Source of the DNA: Alloprevotella sp. OH1205_COT-284
GTDB lineage: Bacteria; Bacteroidota; Bacteroidia; Bacteroidales; Bacteroidaceae
DNA: 64,000 bases
Assembly (NCBI RefSeq): GCF_003859795.1
Contig: NZ_RQYI01000007.1
Coordinates: 23,581-87,580, forward strand
Reading direction: 5' to 3'
This document shows positions 28,492 to 37,880 of the stretch, piece after piece. Below the pieces are notes generated by a model. The model did no database searches. It saw only the letters and a list, made by a program, of their open reading frames with translations, and had not been told where the DNA came from. The position numbers and the translations under genes are program-made. Each line of letters begins with the position of its first letter. Positions within the stretch are counted from its first letter, which is position 1.

Positions 28492-28522
28492 CGGCGTTGC
28501 GGTTTTGGCAACGCCGTTTTTC
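28492..28522 (+). terminator. Rho-independent terminator
   Basis: CGGCGTTGC (28492-28500) pairs perfectly with 28508-28516, followed by TTTTTC. It closes the lptD-lipoprotein transcript about 40 bases after the stop. Confidence 0.85.
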
Positions 28523-28792
28523 TGCAATGATCGTTGGCCGGCGCAATCGTGAAAGCTCCCCGATAGGTTTCGGGCAGTTGGCGTCGTCCGATAGCAAAAG
28601 AGGAGGCTAAGAGGAAAAGTAGGGCAGTAGCGATCGACATTGAGGGCTGCGATAGAATCCTCACCGTCGCCGTTGGGAGCACCATTGCAGGCAATCGGAG
28701 CAACCCGCCTTTCGGTCGAGGCACCACGGTTTACGATTGAAGGATCGCCCTCTCCGTCCGAAGTTTCACCGTCGCCGTTGGAAGCACTACTT
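28523..28792. other. Gene-free spacer before repeat copy 3
   Basis: No credible gene; the open frame on the minus strand here has no family features and overlaps the terminator. Two short related phrases (CACCGTCGCCGTTGG at 28663 and 28768) make a small direct repeat. Confidence 0.4.
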
Positions 28793-29299
28793 CCTCTGAG
28801 TTGAGAAAAACTTCCTCTGAGGTAGGAATTTTTTCCTCAAAGGTAAGGACATCCCCCTCCCACCGAAGCGGAAAATCTGCTCTCTCGCGCGCACGCGCGT
28901 ATACCTAATGCTTGTATTTTTGCCTTCACTGCCTCCGCTAAAAGGAGTAATGTCTTGTAAATCAAAAAGATATTAGCGAAGGCAAGTGAAGGCAAAAAGA
29001 AAAAGGGCTTTGCAAATGTTTGAAATACAGTTTGTTGCGACGCATTTTTGCTTTCACCTCCCCCGAAAGAGGAGGTTTTCGTGCGGAAGAGGCGGAAGGA
29101 GGTGAAGGCAAAAGGGGGATTTTGCCTTCACCGTAGTTATTCTGATTTTCAGTCGGTTGCAAACTCTATTTTCTTTTTGCCTTCACTTGCCTTCGCACGA
29201 AACGCTCTGAAAATCAACCTCGAAGGCGTTTTTGCGAAGGCAAAACGGCAAAAAACAAAAAAAGGGTGGAAAAACGCTCAAAAAGGGCGGTTTCATCGG
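28793..29299 (+). repeat. Dispersed ~500-bp palindromic intergenic repeat, copy 3
   Basis: Three clean 21-bp units start at 28793, 28814 and 28835 (CCTCTGAGTT, CCTCTGAGGTAGG, CCTCAAAGGTAAGG). CGCGCGCACGCGCGTATA is at 28886-28903. The H1 arms (TTTTTGCCTTCACTGCC / AAGGCAAGTGAAGGCAAAAA) enclose an AT-rich loop. The centre holds a near-perfect short hairpin GGTGAAGGCAAAA-GGGGG-ATTTTGCCTTCACC at about 29101-29132. H3 and the terminal GGGCGGTTTCATCGG close it at 29299. The second half is almost identical to copy 2, the first-half loop is different. Confidence 0.85.
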
Positions 29300-29575
29300 C
29301 CGCACGACGGCGAGACAGGCAGAAGCAGAGGAGCCGGGGGAAGGCGGAGGTGTCGCGAACTGTCGGACACTCGGCTTTTGTGATAAAAAAGCCTCTTGCC
29401 GGCGTTTAAGTTGCGTTTTTACTCCGAAAAAGCCGCAAAAGGCCAGAAAAGACGAAAAAGATTTCTTTGTTTTATTTTTTCTTCGTAAAATTGTGCGCTG
29501 AAATGCTTTTTCGACACAAAAACTTTCCGACAGCGACGCAACTCTTGTGTCGCTGACTCTTTCAAAAAATATGAT

Positions 29576-31807
29576 ATGAAGAAAAATCTACTCTTAGCCG
29601 CATTCTTCTTGTCGGCCACGCTCTCCACGGCGCAAAATGTGGAAACCCGTTCCAAATTCAATCCCGATCTGTCGCTCTTGATGAACCGCTATCGTCATGC
29701 CGCCACTTCCGACCAACGTGTGGTGCGTGCGGTCGGGGCTTCTGCGAAAAAAAACGATTTGGAACGTGTAAAGCTCATCATCGAGGCCGAAAACTCGCGT
29801 CTGATTTCCGAACGTCTGACAGCTGCCGGCTTCGCCAATGCCGTCATCACCGAACATACGCTCACCACCGAACTTCCGGCAACCTTTGTCGATAGTCTGG
29901 CGGCAATGCCCGAAGTGCGGCACATTGCTTTGTCGAAGCGTTTGAAGAGAAACATGGATAAAGCGCGCGACATATCGGGAGTGGATAAAGTACACAAAGG
30001 CACCGAGCTCGAAACCCCTTTTACGGGAAAAGGCGTCATTCTCGGTGTCATCGACCAGGGTTTTGAATATCGTCATCCGGCTTTCAACGACAAAAACGGA
30101 AAATCTCGCGTTCGCAGCGTATGGGAGGTTTCCGACTCTTTGAAAAAGCCGACCGACGTGCTGCCCCTCATCGGAGAAAAGACGAAGAGCAGCCACGCCA
30201 CACACGTCACCGGAATTGCAGCCGGTATGGCCGTGAACAACAACAACCTGCAAGGCGTTGCGCCCGAAGCGGAAATCATCATGATCCCCTCCGAGCTGAC
30301 GGAAGATGAAGTCTTGAAAGGCGTGAGTTATATCAAAGAATTTGCCGACAAAGAGAAAAAGCCTTGGGTGGTCAATATGAGCTTCGGCTCTCAGCTCGGG
30401 CCTCACGACGGCACACAGCTGTACGACAAAACGCTCGACGGTTTCACCGGAAAAGGGGCTTTTCTCGTGGCGGCCATCGGCAATGAGGAACAAGACAAAA
30501 TCCACACCATGGCCACCATCAAGAAAGGCGATGTGCGCTACGTCATTTTTGAAGAGCCTGTGGTGGATCGTGATGAGGCCGAAATCCTTTTCGCGCTTTG
30601 GAACCAAACGGCCGATGGCAAAGAACACCTGAAAATCACTCCCGTTCTTTTGGCCAATGATGAGTTGCTCGAACCCGATGCAAACTTTTGGAAAGAAGCG
30701 ATGACCAATGAAAAAGCCATTATTGCGGGTGAGGTCGTGCCTGAAAACAAGAAGCAGACTTTCATGGGCTATTTCCCCTGCAAAGAGTTTGAGGAGTTTT
30801 TTGCCGCCAAATATCCCCAACATGCTCCCGACCAATATTTTGAAGTTCTTCCCGCGCTCAAAATAGAACTGAACGACGACGAAACCGAGCCTCAGACTTT
30901 CCACATTTGGTTGGCAGACAATCGAGGCTCCATTTCCTCTTTGGCTACTTTCGAGGGCAAGGAGCAAGAAATGCTCCGCCCCGTGGACGGCTATCGCGTG
31001 GGCGAAGGAGCGGCCTGCGTACCTTCGGCCATTGCCGTCGGTTCTTACAACAGCCGCTCCCGCTGGTATAGCACTTTCCACAAAGAGTCGATGGACGGAA
31101 CCAACGGAGTGGGCAAAATCAATGAAATCAGCAAGTTCTCTTGTTCGGGTCCTTTCTTGGGAAAAGAACTCAAACCTGCCATTTGCGCTCCCGGCGCCTT
31201 TATCAATAGCGCATTCAATAAGTATGACGAAGAGCTCATAGACGCCCAAGGCGACTATGTGGGAGAGCGCATTACCCGCAAGGAAACCGTGAACAAGGAA
31301 GACTTCTACTACGGCATGTATGAGGGAACTTCGATGGCTGCTCCTTTTGTGTCGGGAGTGCTCTGCCTGTGGTTGCAGGCCAATCCCAATTTGGACTACA
31401 ACACCGTAATGGAGATTTTCCGTAAGACCGCCATTCGCGACCAATATACGGGCAGTGAAGAGTGGACACCTCGTCGCGGATATGGCAAGATCGATGCCTA
31501 TGCCGGTTTGAAAGAGGCTTTGCGCATGTATGATCCGAACGGCATCGAAGCTGTGGCCAACACCGAAGCTCCGGTGAGCATTCAGAAAGGCACGGACGAT
31601 TGGAAGATACTCTTCAACAACCCCGAACGTCAGGCCGTTATTCGTGTTTACACCACCGCCGGCCGTATGGTCGAAACCCGCCGTTTGCAAAAAGTGGCGC
31701 AAGGGCATGAAGAGGTGCTTCGCCTCGACGCGCTCACCCCCGGCGCATACCTCGTGAACATTGCCACTGCCGGCAGCAACATCACGCGTCGTGTGTTGGT
31801 GAAATAA
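29576..31807 (+). CDS. Secreted S8 family (subtilisin-like) serine protease with type IX-style C-terminal domain
   Basis: The 743-residue protein has a signal peptide (KKNLLLAAFFLSATLSTAQ), a propeptide-like region to about 125, and a subtilase domain. The triad is D160 in GVIDQGFEYRHPAF, H207 in SHATHVTGIAAG and S586 in GTSMAAPFVSGV. About 380 residues separate His and Ser, far more than in minimal subtilases, so an inserted domain is present. The last 70 residues (WKILFNNPERQAVIRVY, AGRMVETRRLQ, LTPGAYLVNIATAG, ending RRVLVK) look like a type A type IX secretion sorting domain. This predicts export to the cell surface. A near-full-length antisense frame is a codon-usage shadow. Confidence 0.9.
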   Translation: MKKNLLLAAFFLSATLSTAQNVETRSKFNPDLSLLMNRYRHAATSDQRVVRAVGASAKKNDLERVKLIIEAENSRLISERLTAAGFANAVITEHTLTTELPATFVDSLAAMPEVRHIALSKRLKRNMDKARDISGVDKVHKGTELETPFTGKGVILGVIDQGFEYRHPAFNDKNGKSRVRSVWEVSDSLKKPTDVLPLIGEKTKSSHATHVTGIAAGMAVNNNNLQGVAPEAEIIMIPSELTEDEVLKGVSYIKEFADKEKKPWVVNMSFGSQLGPHDGTQLYDKTLDGFTGKGAFLVAAIGNEEQDKIHTMATIKKGDVRYVIFEEPVVDRDEAEILFALWNQTADGKEHLKITPVLLANDELLEPDANFWKEAMTNEKAIIAGEVVPENKKQTFMGYFPCKEFEEFFAAKYPQHAPDQYFEVLPALKIELNDDETEPQTFHIWLADNRGSISSLATFEGKEQEMLRPVDGYRVGEGAACVPSAIAVGSYNSRSRWYSTFHKESMDGTNGVGKINEISKFSCSGPFLGKELKPAICAPGAFINSAFNKYDEELIDAQGDYVGERITRKETVNKEDFYYGMYEGTSMAAPFVSGVLCLWLQANPNLDYNTVMEIFRKTAIRDQYTGSEEWTPRRGYGKIDAYAGLKEALRMYDPNGIEAVANTEAPVSIQKGTDDWKILFNNPERQAVIRVYTTAGRMVETRRLQKVAQGHEEVLRLDALTPGAYLVNIATAGSNITRRVLVK

Positions 31808-31835
31808 TCGTTTCTCCCTCACTCATATTTCAACA

Positions 31836-31876
31836 AAAAACCGTGGTAAAACAACTTGCTGTTTTACCACGGTTTT
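31836..31876 (+). terminator. Rho-independent terminator after the subtilase
   Basis: AAAAACCGTGGTAAAACA (31836-31853) pairs perfectly with 31860-31876, giving a long stem with terminal U-run. It starts about 30 bases after the stop. Confidence 0.9.
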
Positions 31877-31914
31877 TGTGTTGTCGTTTGTCGTTTTATC
31901 CCCCGTAATTTCCC

Positions 31915-31971
31915 AAAAGGCACATCCTCATGCCGAGGTGCGGAATACAGCGATTACGGCATGAGGATGTG
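31915..31971 (-). terminator. Terminator of the DUF4369 gene
   Basis: CACATCCTCATGCCG (31921-31935) pairs perfectly with 31957-31971. On the minus strand it is followed by CCTTTTGG. It sits 24 bases beyond the minus-strand stop. Confidence 0.75.
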
Positions 31972-31994
31972 TGTTCGAGTGAAAGAGCGAAGTG

Positions 31995-32720
31995 TTATTT
32001 TCGACGGCCTTTTTTTGTGGTGGGGATTGGTCGGTTGTAGCCGGCCATGGCCAAATAGTTGCGTATGGCCGGGCTGCGGAAAAACGACGGGGGAGCATTT
32101 TCGGCGATGCGTTGCAGCGGTTCGGTCATGGTGGGGAAGAGGAGCTGTCCGGCCATTTGCATGAAATATCCGGGACCGAGGGCGTTTGTGCTGTTGTCGA
32201 GCACGAATTGTACCTCCATGTCTTCAATTTTCTTGACAATGGCCAGGCGTTCCGGTTCGAGGCGTCTGACCACCTCTGCCATCGGCACTCCTTCGTAGAG
32301 CAGCTTGCGTGCCGTTCGGTCGAGTTCCCACAATTCGTTGTCGTAGCGAGATCGTTTTTTCATGAAGTCGGTAAGACGCTCGTTGAGCGGGCTTCCCGTG
32401 ACGGTTTGTCCGTAGTTGTCGACCTGCATGAGCAGTTCGCCGCCTTCGAGCACAATGGGCATCAGCTTTTCGTTGCCCATGTAGACTTCGGCCATGGCGA
32501 TGCTGTCTACGCTGCCGCCGAAAGTGAAGCGTCCGTGTATCACTTCGCAGGAGTCGATGTCTACGACATGGCTTTGGGAGTCCACGAAATTGGTGATGCG
32601 CAAATACAATTTTTGTCCGTCAAGACATGCCAACGAGGAGTTTCCGTCGATGCTGTATTGCGATGCGCAGGAAGTGAGCGCAAGCAGGGTCGTGGCGATA
32701 TAAGTGATCGGGCGCATCAT
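31995..32720 (-). CDS. DUF4369 domain lipoprotein
   Basis: The 241-residue protein has a lipoprotein signal (ITYIATTLLALTSC, Cys near 18). A DUF4369-type beta-barrel follows (about 30-110: KLYLRITNFVDSQSHVVDIDSCEVIHGRFTFGG and PIVLEGGELLMQVD), then a helical region. In Bacteroidetes this domain often precedes a thioredoxin-like domain in periplasmic disulfide proteins, but no CxxC-bearing thioredoxin fold is present here, so this is a stand-alone version. Function is unknown. It is transcribed alone from a good promoter. Confidence 0.85.
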   Translation of the reverse strand: MMRPITYIATTLLALTSCASQYSIDGNSSLACLDGQKLYLRITNFVDSQSHVVDIDSCEVIHGRFTFGGSVDSIAMAEVYMGNEKLMPIVLEGGELLMQVDNYGQTVTGSPLNERLTDFMKKRSRYDNELWELDRTARKLLYEGVPMAEVVRRLEPERLAIVKKIEDMEVQFVLDNSTNALGPGYFMQMAGQLLFPTMTEPLQRIAENAPPSFFRSPAIRNYLAMAGYNRPIPTTKKGRRK

Positions 32721-32759
32721 CTCGGTGAAGATGGTTACGAAATGGGGATTGATTTAATG

Positions 32760-32791
32760 CAAATGTACGCGAACTTTATCGAAATCCCAAA
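32760..32791 (-). promoter_or_regulatory. Promoter of the DUF4369 lipoprotein gene
   Basis: On the minus strand TACATTTG at 32767-32760 and TTTG at 32791-32788 are separated by exactly 20 bases. The start point would leave a leader of about 33 bases before the ATG at 32720. Confidence 0.75.
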
Positions 32792-33210
32792 CAAGAGGTC
32801 GAAAGACTGAGGGGAAAATAACTTTCTTTTGACTTTTCGCGCCAAAATCAGAAGCTGTGTTGCAACTTTTTGCAGTTGTTTTTCGCCCGAGCTCTTTTTT
32901 GCCCTTTTTGTCGGCGGTTTGGAGAGGTGTGCAGGGGTATTCAGATCTTTTTCAAAGGGATGTGGAGCTTTGTTTATGAGGTGGTTTTGTCGTTTTTTAT
33001 TTGATTTCTTTCTTTCGGACACTACGTCTATCGCCGATTGGGGCGGCGGTAATCGGGTCGGCGTTGCAGCTTGGTGGCAGTCCGCTTTTTCTTGCTGTCT
33101 GTTTGGGCGGAATTTATCCGATGCTTTCGGAGGTGTTTGCCCTGCGGAAGGAGGTCGGGAGCGACCTTCACGATTTCTTAATCGTTTGTTGAGGGCGAGA
33201 TCGTAAAAAG
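32792..33210. other. Intergenic region without a supported gene
   Basis: A short hydrophobic frame (33001-33192) is open here but has no clear start signal, homology or coding bias that I can defend. No repeat or RNA gene is recognised. Confidence 0.4.
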
Positions 33211-33215
33211 CGATG

Positions 33216-33223
33216 TATTTTTG
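33216..33223 (+). promoter_or_regulatory. -7 box for the phosphate transporter
   Basis: TATTTTTG at 33216-33223 fits TAnnTTTG, 51 bases before the ATG at 33275. Confidence 0.4.
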
Positions 33224-33274
33224 CAGCGTCTAAATCTGCGAAATCTTCATTCAACTTAATTTCTTTTCTTTTTT

Positions 33275-35527
33275 ATGGAAACTTTGTTTCTCGGAATTGT
33301 CATTTTTCTCTTCGTTTTGGCCGCTTTCGACCTCTATGTCGGGGTGAGCAACGACGCCGTGAATTTTCTCAACTCGGCCATCGGCTCGAAGTCGGCCAAG
33401 TATCGCACCATTGTTTGGGTGGCCGCCGTCGGCGTGTTTACCGGTTGCGTGCTTTCCAACGGTATGATGGACATTGCTCGCCACGGTATTTTTCATCCGG
33501 GGCAGTTCTCGTTTGAAGAGGTGATGATCATTTATGTCGCGGTTATGGTGACCGACATCGTCCTGCTCGACATTTTCAACTCCTTTGGCATGCCCACTTC
33601 GACCACCGTTTCCATGGTGTTTGAACTCCTTGGCGCGGCCTTTGCCTTCACCATGATAAAGCTCATGGGCGACGATGCACTCGCCTTTGGCGACTATCTC
33701 AACAGCGACAAGGCCATACAGGTTATTCTCGGCGTGTTTTTGAGCGTTCCGCTCGCCTTTACGTTCGGCGTGGTGGTGCAGTCTTTGGCTCGCGTGATTT
33801 TTACGTTCAACTACAAATCCCGGATGCGCTATTTCATCGGTCTTTTCGGCGGAGTGGCCATCACGAGCATTCTTTATTTCATGCTTTTCAAAGGAATGAA
33901 AGACCTCTCCGTCATGACGCCCGACGTGAAAGCCGCCATGTCTGACCGTCTTGGAGTGATCCTTGTGGGATGTTTTGTGGCTTTCTCGGCGATTTGTCAG
34001 CTTTTGCACTGGGTCGGTGTCAATGTTTTCAAAGTCATTGTTCTGATCGGCACGCTTTCTCTCGCCACTGCTTTTGCCGGCAACGACTTGGTCAATTTCA
34101 TCGGAGTCCCCCTTGCCGGCATGTCGGCTTACCTCGATTTTTCGGCCAATGGAGGTGGCGATTTTTCGGGTTTCATGATGACCGGTTTGAAGGAAAGCGC
34201 ACAGACGCCTTTCTACTTCCTCTTTGGTGCGGGTGCTATCATGGTCGTGGCCTTGCTGACCTCCAAAAAAGCGCAGCGCGTCACGAAGACCGAAGTCGGC
34301 CTTTCTTCCAAACAAGAGGGCGAGGAACTCTTCGGGTCGAGTGTGGCGGCACGCAGCATCGTCCGCTTTTCCACGCGTGTCATCGGCAGTGTTTCCGCCG
34401 CCACGCCCGAGCCCGTGAAACAATGGGTCAATGGCCGTTTCGCCCCCGTGTCCGAAGATCCGCAATATGCCGGCGCGGCCTACGATCTCGTGCGCGCTTC
34501 CGTCAATCTCTGCATGGCCTCGCTGCTCATCGCCTTGGGCACGTCGCTCAAATTGCCCCTTTCCACCACCTTCGTCACCTTCATGGTGGCAATGGGCACG
34601 TCTTTGGCCGATCGTGCTTGGACGCGTGAGAGTGCCGTGTTTCGCATCACGGGAGTGTTGAGTGTCATCGGCGGCTGGTTCATGACGGCCGGTGCGGCTT
34701 TCGGAGCCTGTTTTGTCGTGGCCTGCGCAATGTATTTCGGCGGAATGCCCGTCACTTTCGGTCTGATCCTTCTCGCCCTCGCGTTGGTGGTGCATTCGCA
34801 AATCAGATTTGGCAAGAAGCAAGCCGAAGAGAAGCAGGGCGACACCCTCTTCCAAACCATTATGGCTTGCGACGACCCTGCTGCCGTCAATACTATGCTC
34901 AGCAAGCACCTCACGGTGAGCGTGGCCGAACAGCTCGATTATTTCGGCGGCGCGCTGACCAAATCGACCGACGGCCTCTTTTCCGAAACGCGCCGACAGC
35001 TTCGTCGTGTGGAACGCGATTTGGAATCAACGAAGCGCGAACTGAAAAACCTGCGCCGTCGCGAAACCCTCTGTTTGCGCCGTGCCGACAATTTCGTCGG
35101 AACACGTTTGAGCACTCCCTTCCACCTTGTCCACAACAATCTCCGACAGATGCTCTCCGGCCTGATGCGTATCAACGATCCCGCCCTCGAACACGTAGAA
35201 AACAATTTCGTGCCCGTCGAAGTCCGCTATGCCGAGCGTTTCTGCGCCATTCGCGACAAGTTTGTGGCCGAAATCTCGGAGATCACCGCCGACATGCGTG
35301 CCGATCGCCGTTCCACGATCAACACCCATAAACAACGCTGCGAGGCGTTGAGAGAGGAGTTTCGCGTTTTCCGCCACGAGGTGCTCGATGCGGTGCAAAA
35401 CTCCCAAAACGCCGTCAATCTCACCACCGCCAACCTCTTGCTGCACATCATTCAAGAGAGCGAACAGTTGGTGAAAGAGGTGCGCTCGGCCATCAACAAC
35501 CTCCGCCGCTACTACGAAGTGATGTAA
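33275..35527 (+). CDS. PiT-family inorganic phosphate transporter with PhoU-like cytoplasmic tail
   Basis: This 750-residue inner-membrane protein carries the two PiT signature regions: early GVSNDAVNFLNSAIGSKSA near 23-41 and, later, FAGNDLVNFIGVPLAGMSAY near 265-285. A final pair of helices follows (STTFVTFMVAMGTSLADRAW). About 10-12 membrane segments end near residue 510. The last 240 residues are soluble and helical with heptad-like charged stretches (RQLRRVERDLESTKRELKNLRRRE), resembling the PhoU-like partner domain. It likely imports phosphate with protons or sodium, with the tail possibly controlling activity. Transcribed alone; a hairpin follows. Confidence 0.9.
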   Translation: METLFLGIVIFLFVLAAFDLYVGVSNDAVNFLNSAIGSKSAKYRTIVWVAAVGVFTGCVLSNGMMDIARHGIFHPGQFSFEEVMIIYVAVMVTDIVLLDIFNSFGMPTSTTVSMVFELLGAAFAFTMIKLMGDDALAFGDYLNSDKAIQVILGVFLSVPLAFTFGVVVQSLARVIFTFNYKSRMRYFIGLFGGVAITSILYFMLFKGMKDLSVMTPDVKAAMSDRLGVILVGCFVAFSAICQLLHWVGVNVFKVIVLIGTLSLATAFAGNDLVNFIGVPLAGMSAYLDFSANGGGDFSGFMMTGLKESAQTPFYFLFGAGAIMVVALLTSKKAQRVTKTEVGLSSKQEGEELFGSSVAARSIVRFSTRVIGSVSAATPEPVKQWVNGRFAPVSEDPQYAGAAYDLVRASVNLCMASLLIALGTSLKLPLSTTFVTFMVAMGTSLADRAWTRESAVFRITGVLSVIGGWFMTAGAAFGACFVVACAMYFGGMPVTFGLILLALALVVHSQIRFGKKQAEEKQGDTLFQTIMACDDPAAVNTMLSKHLTVSVAEQLDYFGGALTKSTDGLFSETRRQLRRVERDLESTKRELKNLRRRETLCLRRADNFVGTRLSTPFHLVHNNLRQMLSGLMRINDPALEHVENNFVPVEVRYAERFCAIRDKFVAEISEITADMRADRRSTINTHKQRCEALREEFRVFRHEVLDAVQNSQNAVNLTTANLLLHIIQESEQLVKEVRSAINNLRRYYEVM

Positions 35528-35614
35528 GCCGTCGGCTCGTGGTGCGGAAAGCTCCTCTTCCCGTCCGATGAACACAGGTGTGCCCCGTGTGTTGCAAAAA
35601 TCATTATCTTCAAA

Positions 35615-35662
35615 GCCTCCGAGTTCGCCAAAACCGCGGTCGAACCCGGAGGCCTGCTTTTG
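35615..35662 (+). terminator. Terminator-like hairpin after the phosphate transporter
   Basis: GCCTCCGAGTTCG (35615-35627) pairs with 35641-35653 with one mismatch, followed by CTGCTTTTG. Confidence 0.6.
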
Positions 35663-35787
35663 AAATCCGGCTCTGCACCCGCGACACGCAGACCGGAAGC
35701 CGTCGCGCGGCGTTTTCGGCGGAAAATAAAAGGTTGCCAAAATTTCATTTTTCTTTCCAAAGCCTTATCGATATGTTGTTTTTTGAG

Positions 35788-35795
35788 TATATTTG
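35788..35795 (+). promoter_or_regulatory. -7 box for the sugar-kinase-like gene
   Basis: TATATTTG at 35788-35795 fits the -7 consensus and is 30 bases before the ATG at 35826. Confidence 0.5.
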
Positions 35796-35825
35796 CCCTC
35801 AAATTATAACACTATACGCTAATCT

Positions 35826-36917
35826 ATGGATCAAAAAATGAAAGAAATCGTTGCCCATTTTTGCATTCGGGGCAATGTCACCGACATCAAACCCCTCGGA
35901 AACGGTTTGATCAACACCACCTACCAAGTGCTCACCGAGGGCGACACTCCCGACTACGTTCTGCAAAACGTCAATGTGGCCATTTTCCCCGACATGGATT
36001 TGTTGATGAACAACATCGTTGAGGTCACGACCCATATTCGCAAAAAGCTCGAAGCCGCCGGCACCGACGACATCGACCGCAAAGTCCTTACGTTCGTCCA
36101 AGCCAACGACGGCAAATACTATCATTTCGACGGAGAGAAATATTGGCGCATGATGGTGCTCATTCCCGACACGATCTCCAAAACCGGCGTCAGTCTCGAA
36201 AGTGCCTATGTCGTGGGCGAAACCTTTGCGCAATTCCAAGCCATGTTGGCCGACATTCCGGCGCAACTCGGCGAAACGATCAAAGACTTCCACAACATCG
36301 AGTGGAGATTGCAGCAACTGGCCGATGCCGTGCGCGACAACAAGGCCGGCCGCGTCAATGACCCCATCGTACAAGAAATCTTGGGAGAAGTCAATCGCCG
36401 CGCCGAGGAGTATTCCAAGAGCGAACGCCTCTATCGCGAGGGAAAACTGCCCAAACGCATCTGCCACTGCGACACGAAAGTGGACAACATCCTTTTCGAC
36501 AAAAACGACAACGTCCTCTGCGTCATCGACCTCGACACCGTGATGCCGTCGTTCGTCTTCTCCGATTTCGGCGACTTCCTCCGCTCCGCCGCCAACACCA
36601 CTCGCGAGGACGACCCCGTCACCGACAACGTAGGCTTCAACTTTGACGTTTTCAAGGCCTTCACCAAAGGCTATTTGAAAGGCGCACGTTGTTTCCTCAC
36701 CCCCGTTGAAATCGAAAATCTCCCCTACGCCACCGCCCTCTTCCCCTACATGCAGACGGTGCGCTTCTTTGCCGACTATCTCAACGGCGACACTTACTTC
36801 AAAGTGCAATATCCCGAACACAACCTCGACCGCACCAAAAACCAACTCCGACTCCTGCAATGCGTTGAAGCCGCTTTCCCGAAAATGGAAGCTTTCATCA
36901 AGGAGCAACTGGCCTGA
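35826..36917 (+). CDS. Phosphotransferase of the aminoglycoside/choline kinase fold, N-acetylhexosamine kinase-like
   Basis: The 363-residue cytoplasmic enzyme has the APH-type kinase fold: N-lobe with GNGLINTTYQV near 21-31 and a catalytic loop RICHCDTKVDNILFD (about 212-226). The metal-binding segment VIDLDTVMPSFVFSDFGDF follows, with a late TREDDP. Proteins of this form in bifidobacteria are N-acetylhexosamine 1-kinases for host glycan use, and I infer a similar anomeric sugar-kinase role here. The substrate is not proven. It is transcribed alone, flanked by terminators. Confidence 0.8.
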   Translation: MDQKMKEIVAHFCIRGNVTDIKPLGNGLINTTYQVLTEGDTPDYVLQNVNVAIFPDMDLLMNNIVEVTTHIRKKLEAAGTDDIDRKVLTFVQANDGKYYHFDGEKYWRMMVLIPDTISKTGVSLESAYVVGETFAQFQAMLADIPAQLGETIKDFHNIEWRLQQLADAVRDNKAGRVNDPIVQEILGEVNRRAEEYSKSERLYREGKLPKRICHCDTKVDNILFDKNDNVLCVIDLDTVMPSFVFSDFGDFLRSAANTTREDDPVTDNVGFNFDVFKAFTKGYLKGARCFLTPVEIENLPYATALFPYMQTVRFFADYLNGDTYFKVQYPEHNLDRTKNQLRLLQCVEAAFPKMEAFIKEQLA

Positions 36918-36940
36918 TGAGTCGAACGACAACACCGCAG

Positions 36941-36968
36941 GGGGCGGAAGTCGAAAGGCTTCCGCCCC
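36941..36968 (+). terminator. GC-rich hairpin after the kinase gene
   Basis: GGGGCGGAAG (36941-36950) pairs perfectly with 36959-36968, 24 bases after the stop. No U-run follows, so termination is inferred from position. Confidence 0.5.
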
Positions 36969-37103
36969 TCATTGTGCGGAGGGGCGTTTCGCGTGCCGGA
37001 AAGACGGTTGCCAATGCGAAAAACCGCGTCTTTCTTTCTTGTCGAAGACACGAATTTTGAGGCCGTGGCAGCGTCGCAATTTGGGCATAAACAAATAAAA
37101 TAC

Positions 37104-37111
37104 TATTTTTG
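37104..37111 (+). promoter_or_regulatory. -7 box for the DUF5606 gene
   Basis: TATTTTTG at 37104-37111 fits TAnnTTTG, 47 bases before the ATG at 37158. Confidence 0.5.
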
Positions 37112-37157
37112 CAGTCAGTTTTTTAAGCATTCACACATCAATACAAAACTTCTACTC

Positions 37158-37604
37158 ATGCAAGACACCATTCTCGCCATAGCCGGCAAGCCCGGTCTTT
37201 ACAAACTCGTGGCTCGTGGAAACGGCAATCTCATTGTCGAAAGACTCGACGAAACCCGTCGTCGTATGCCGGTCGGAGCACGCGATCGCGTCACCTCTCT
37301 CGGCGACGTTTCCATGTACACCGAGGCCGACGACGTGGCACTCATGCAAGTGCTGCAAAACATCTGCGACGCGCTCGACGGAAAAGAAACCGAATTTACC
37401 CATAAAACAGCCACCGATGCCCAACTCCAAGACTTCATGGACAACATCGCCCTGCCGGCGTGGGATCGCGATCGGGTTTATGTCAGCGACATTCGCAAAC
37501 TCGTGCAATGGTACAATCTCCTGATCAAGGCCGGCTATCAGCGTTTTGTTGCCCCCGCCGAAGCGCAGGCTCCGGCAGAGGAGGGCAGTGATTCGGCCGA
37601 ATAA
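37158..37604 (+). CDS. DUF5606 family protein
   Basis: The 148-residue cytoplasmic protein opens with an SH3-like beta domain (ILAIAGKPGLYKLVARGNG, LIVERLDETRRRMPVG), followed by a helical segment (ALMQVLQNICDALDG, VSDIRKLVQWYNLLIKAG) and an acidic Ala/Glu-rich tail. It is a conserved Bacteroidetes protein of unknown function. The open frame extends 62 codons upstream, but the ATG at 37158 follows the promoter and begins the conserved part. Confidence 0.85.
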   Translation: MQDTILAIAGKPGLYKLVARGNGNLIVERLDETRRRMPVGARDRVTSLGDVSMYTEADDVALMQVLQNICDALDGKETEFTHKTATDAQLQDFMDNIALPAWDRDRVYVSDIRKLVQWYNLLIKAGYQRFVAPAEAQAPAEEGSDSAE

Positions 37605-37704
37605 CGAAATAAGAAAAGGCTTTTGCCCCGCTTCTTCAAACCGTGTTTGTTGGCGGAAGCGATGCCGGCGAAAGAGCAAAAGGTCGATCAGACCTCAACG
37701 GAAG

Positions 37705-37776
37705 CGCAAGCTTCAAAGTTTTCAAACAAGCGGATTTTCGATGTATGAGAAAACTTTGGAGCTTGCGTGTTTTTTT
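37705..37776 (+). terminator. Rho-independent terminator
   Basis: CGCAAGCTTCAAAGTTTTC (37705-37723) pairs with 37749-37767 (one G-T pair), followed by TGTTTTTTTG. It terminates the DUF5606 transcript about 100 bases after the stop. Confidence 0.85.
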
Positions 37777-37880
37777 GTCCGATGACCGATATTTCTCCGT
37801 TGCGCGAAACTTGCGGATCGGGGCTTCCCCTCATCGGCCGCCGCTTGTTGGGTGAAGCCACTGCGAGGAAGCGGTGACTA

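Noticed and set aside
29594..31822. A 742-codon open frame on the minus strand, fully overlapping the subtilase gene
   Set aside because: It has no recognisable domain, its predicted protein is rich in His, Phe and Arg as is usual for antisense shadows in GC-rich genes, and the plus-strand frame has a complete catalytic triad and signal peptide.
33001..33192. Possible 63-residue hydrophobic protein ahead of the phosphate transporter
   Set aside because: No convincing start signal or conserved motif, and the frame overlaps the region just upstream of the transporter promoter.
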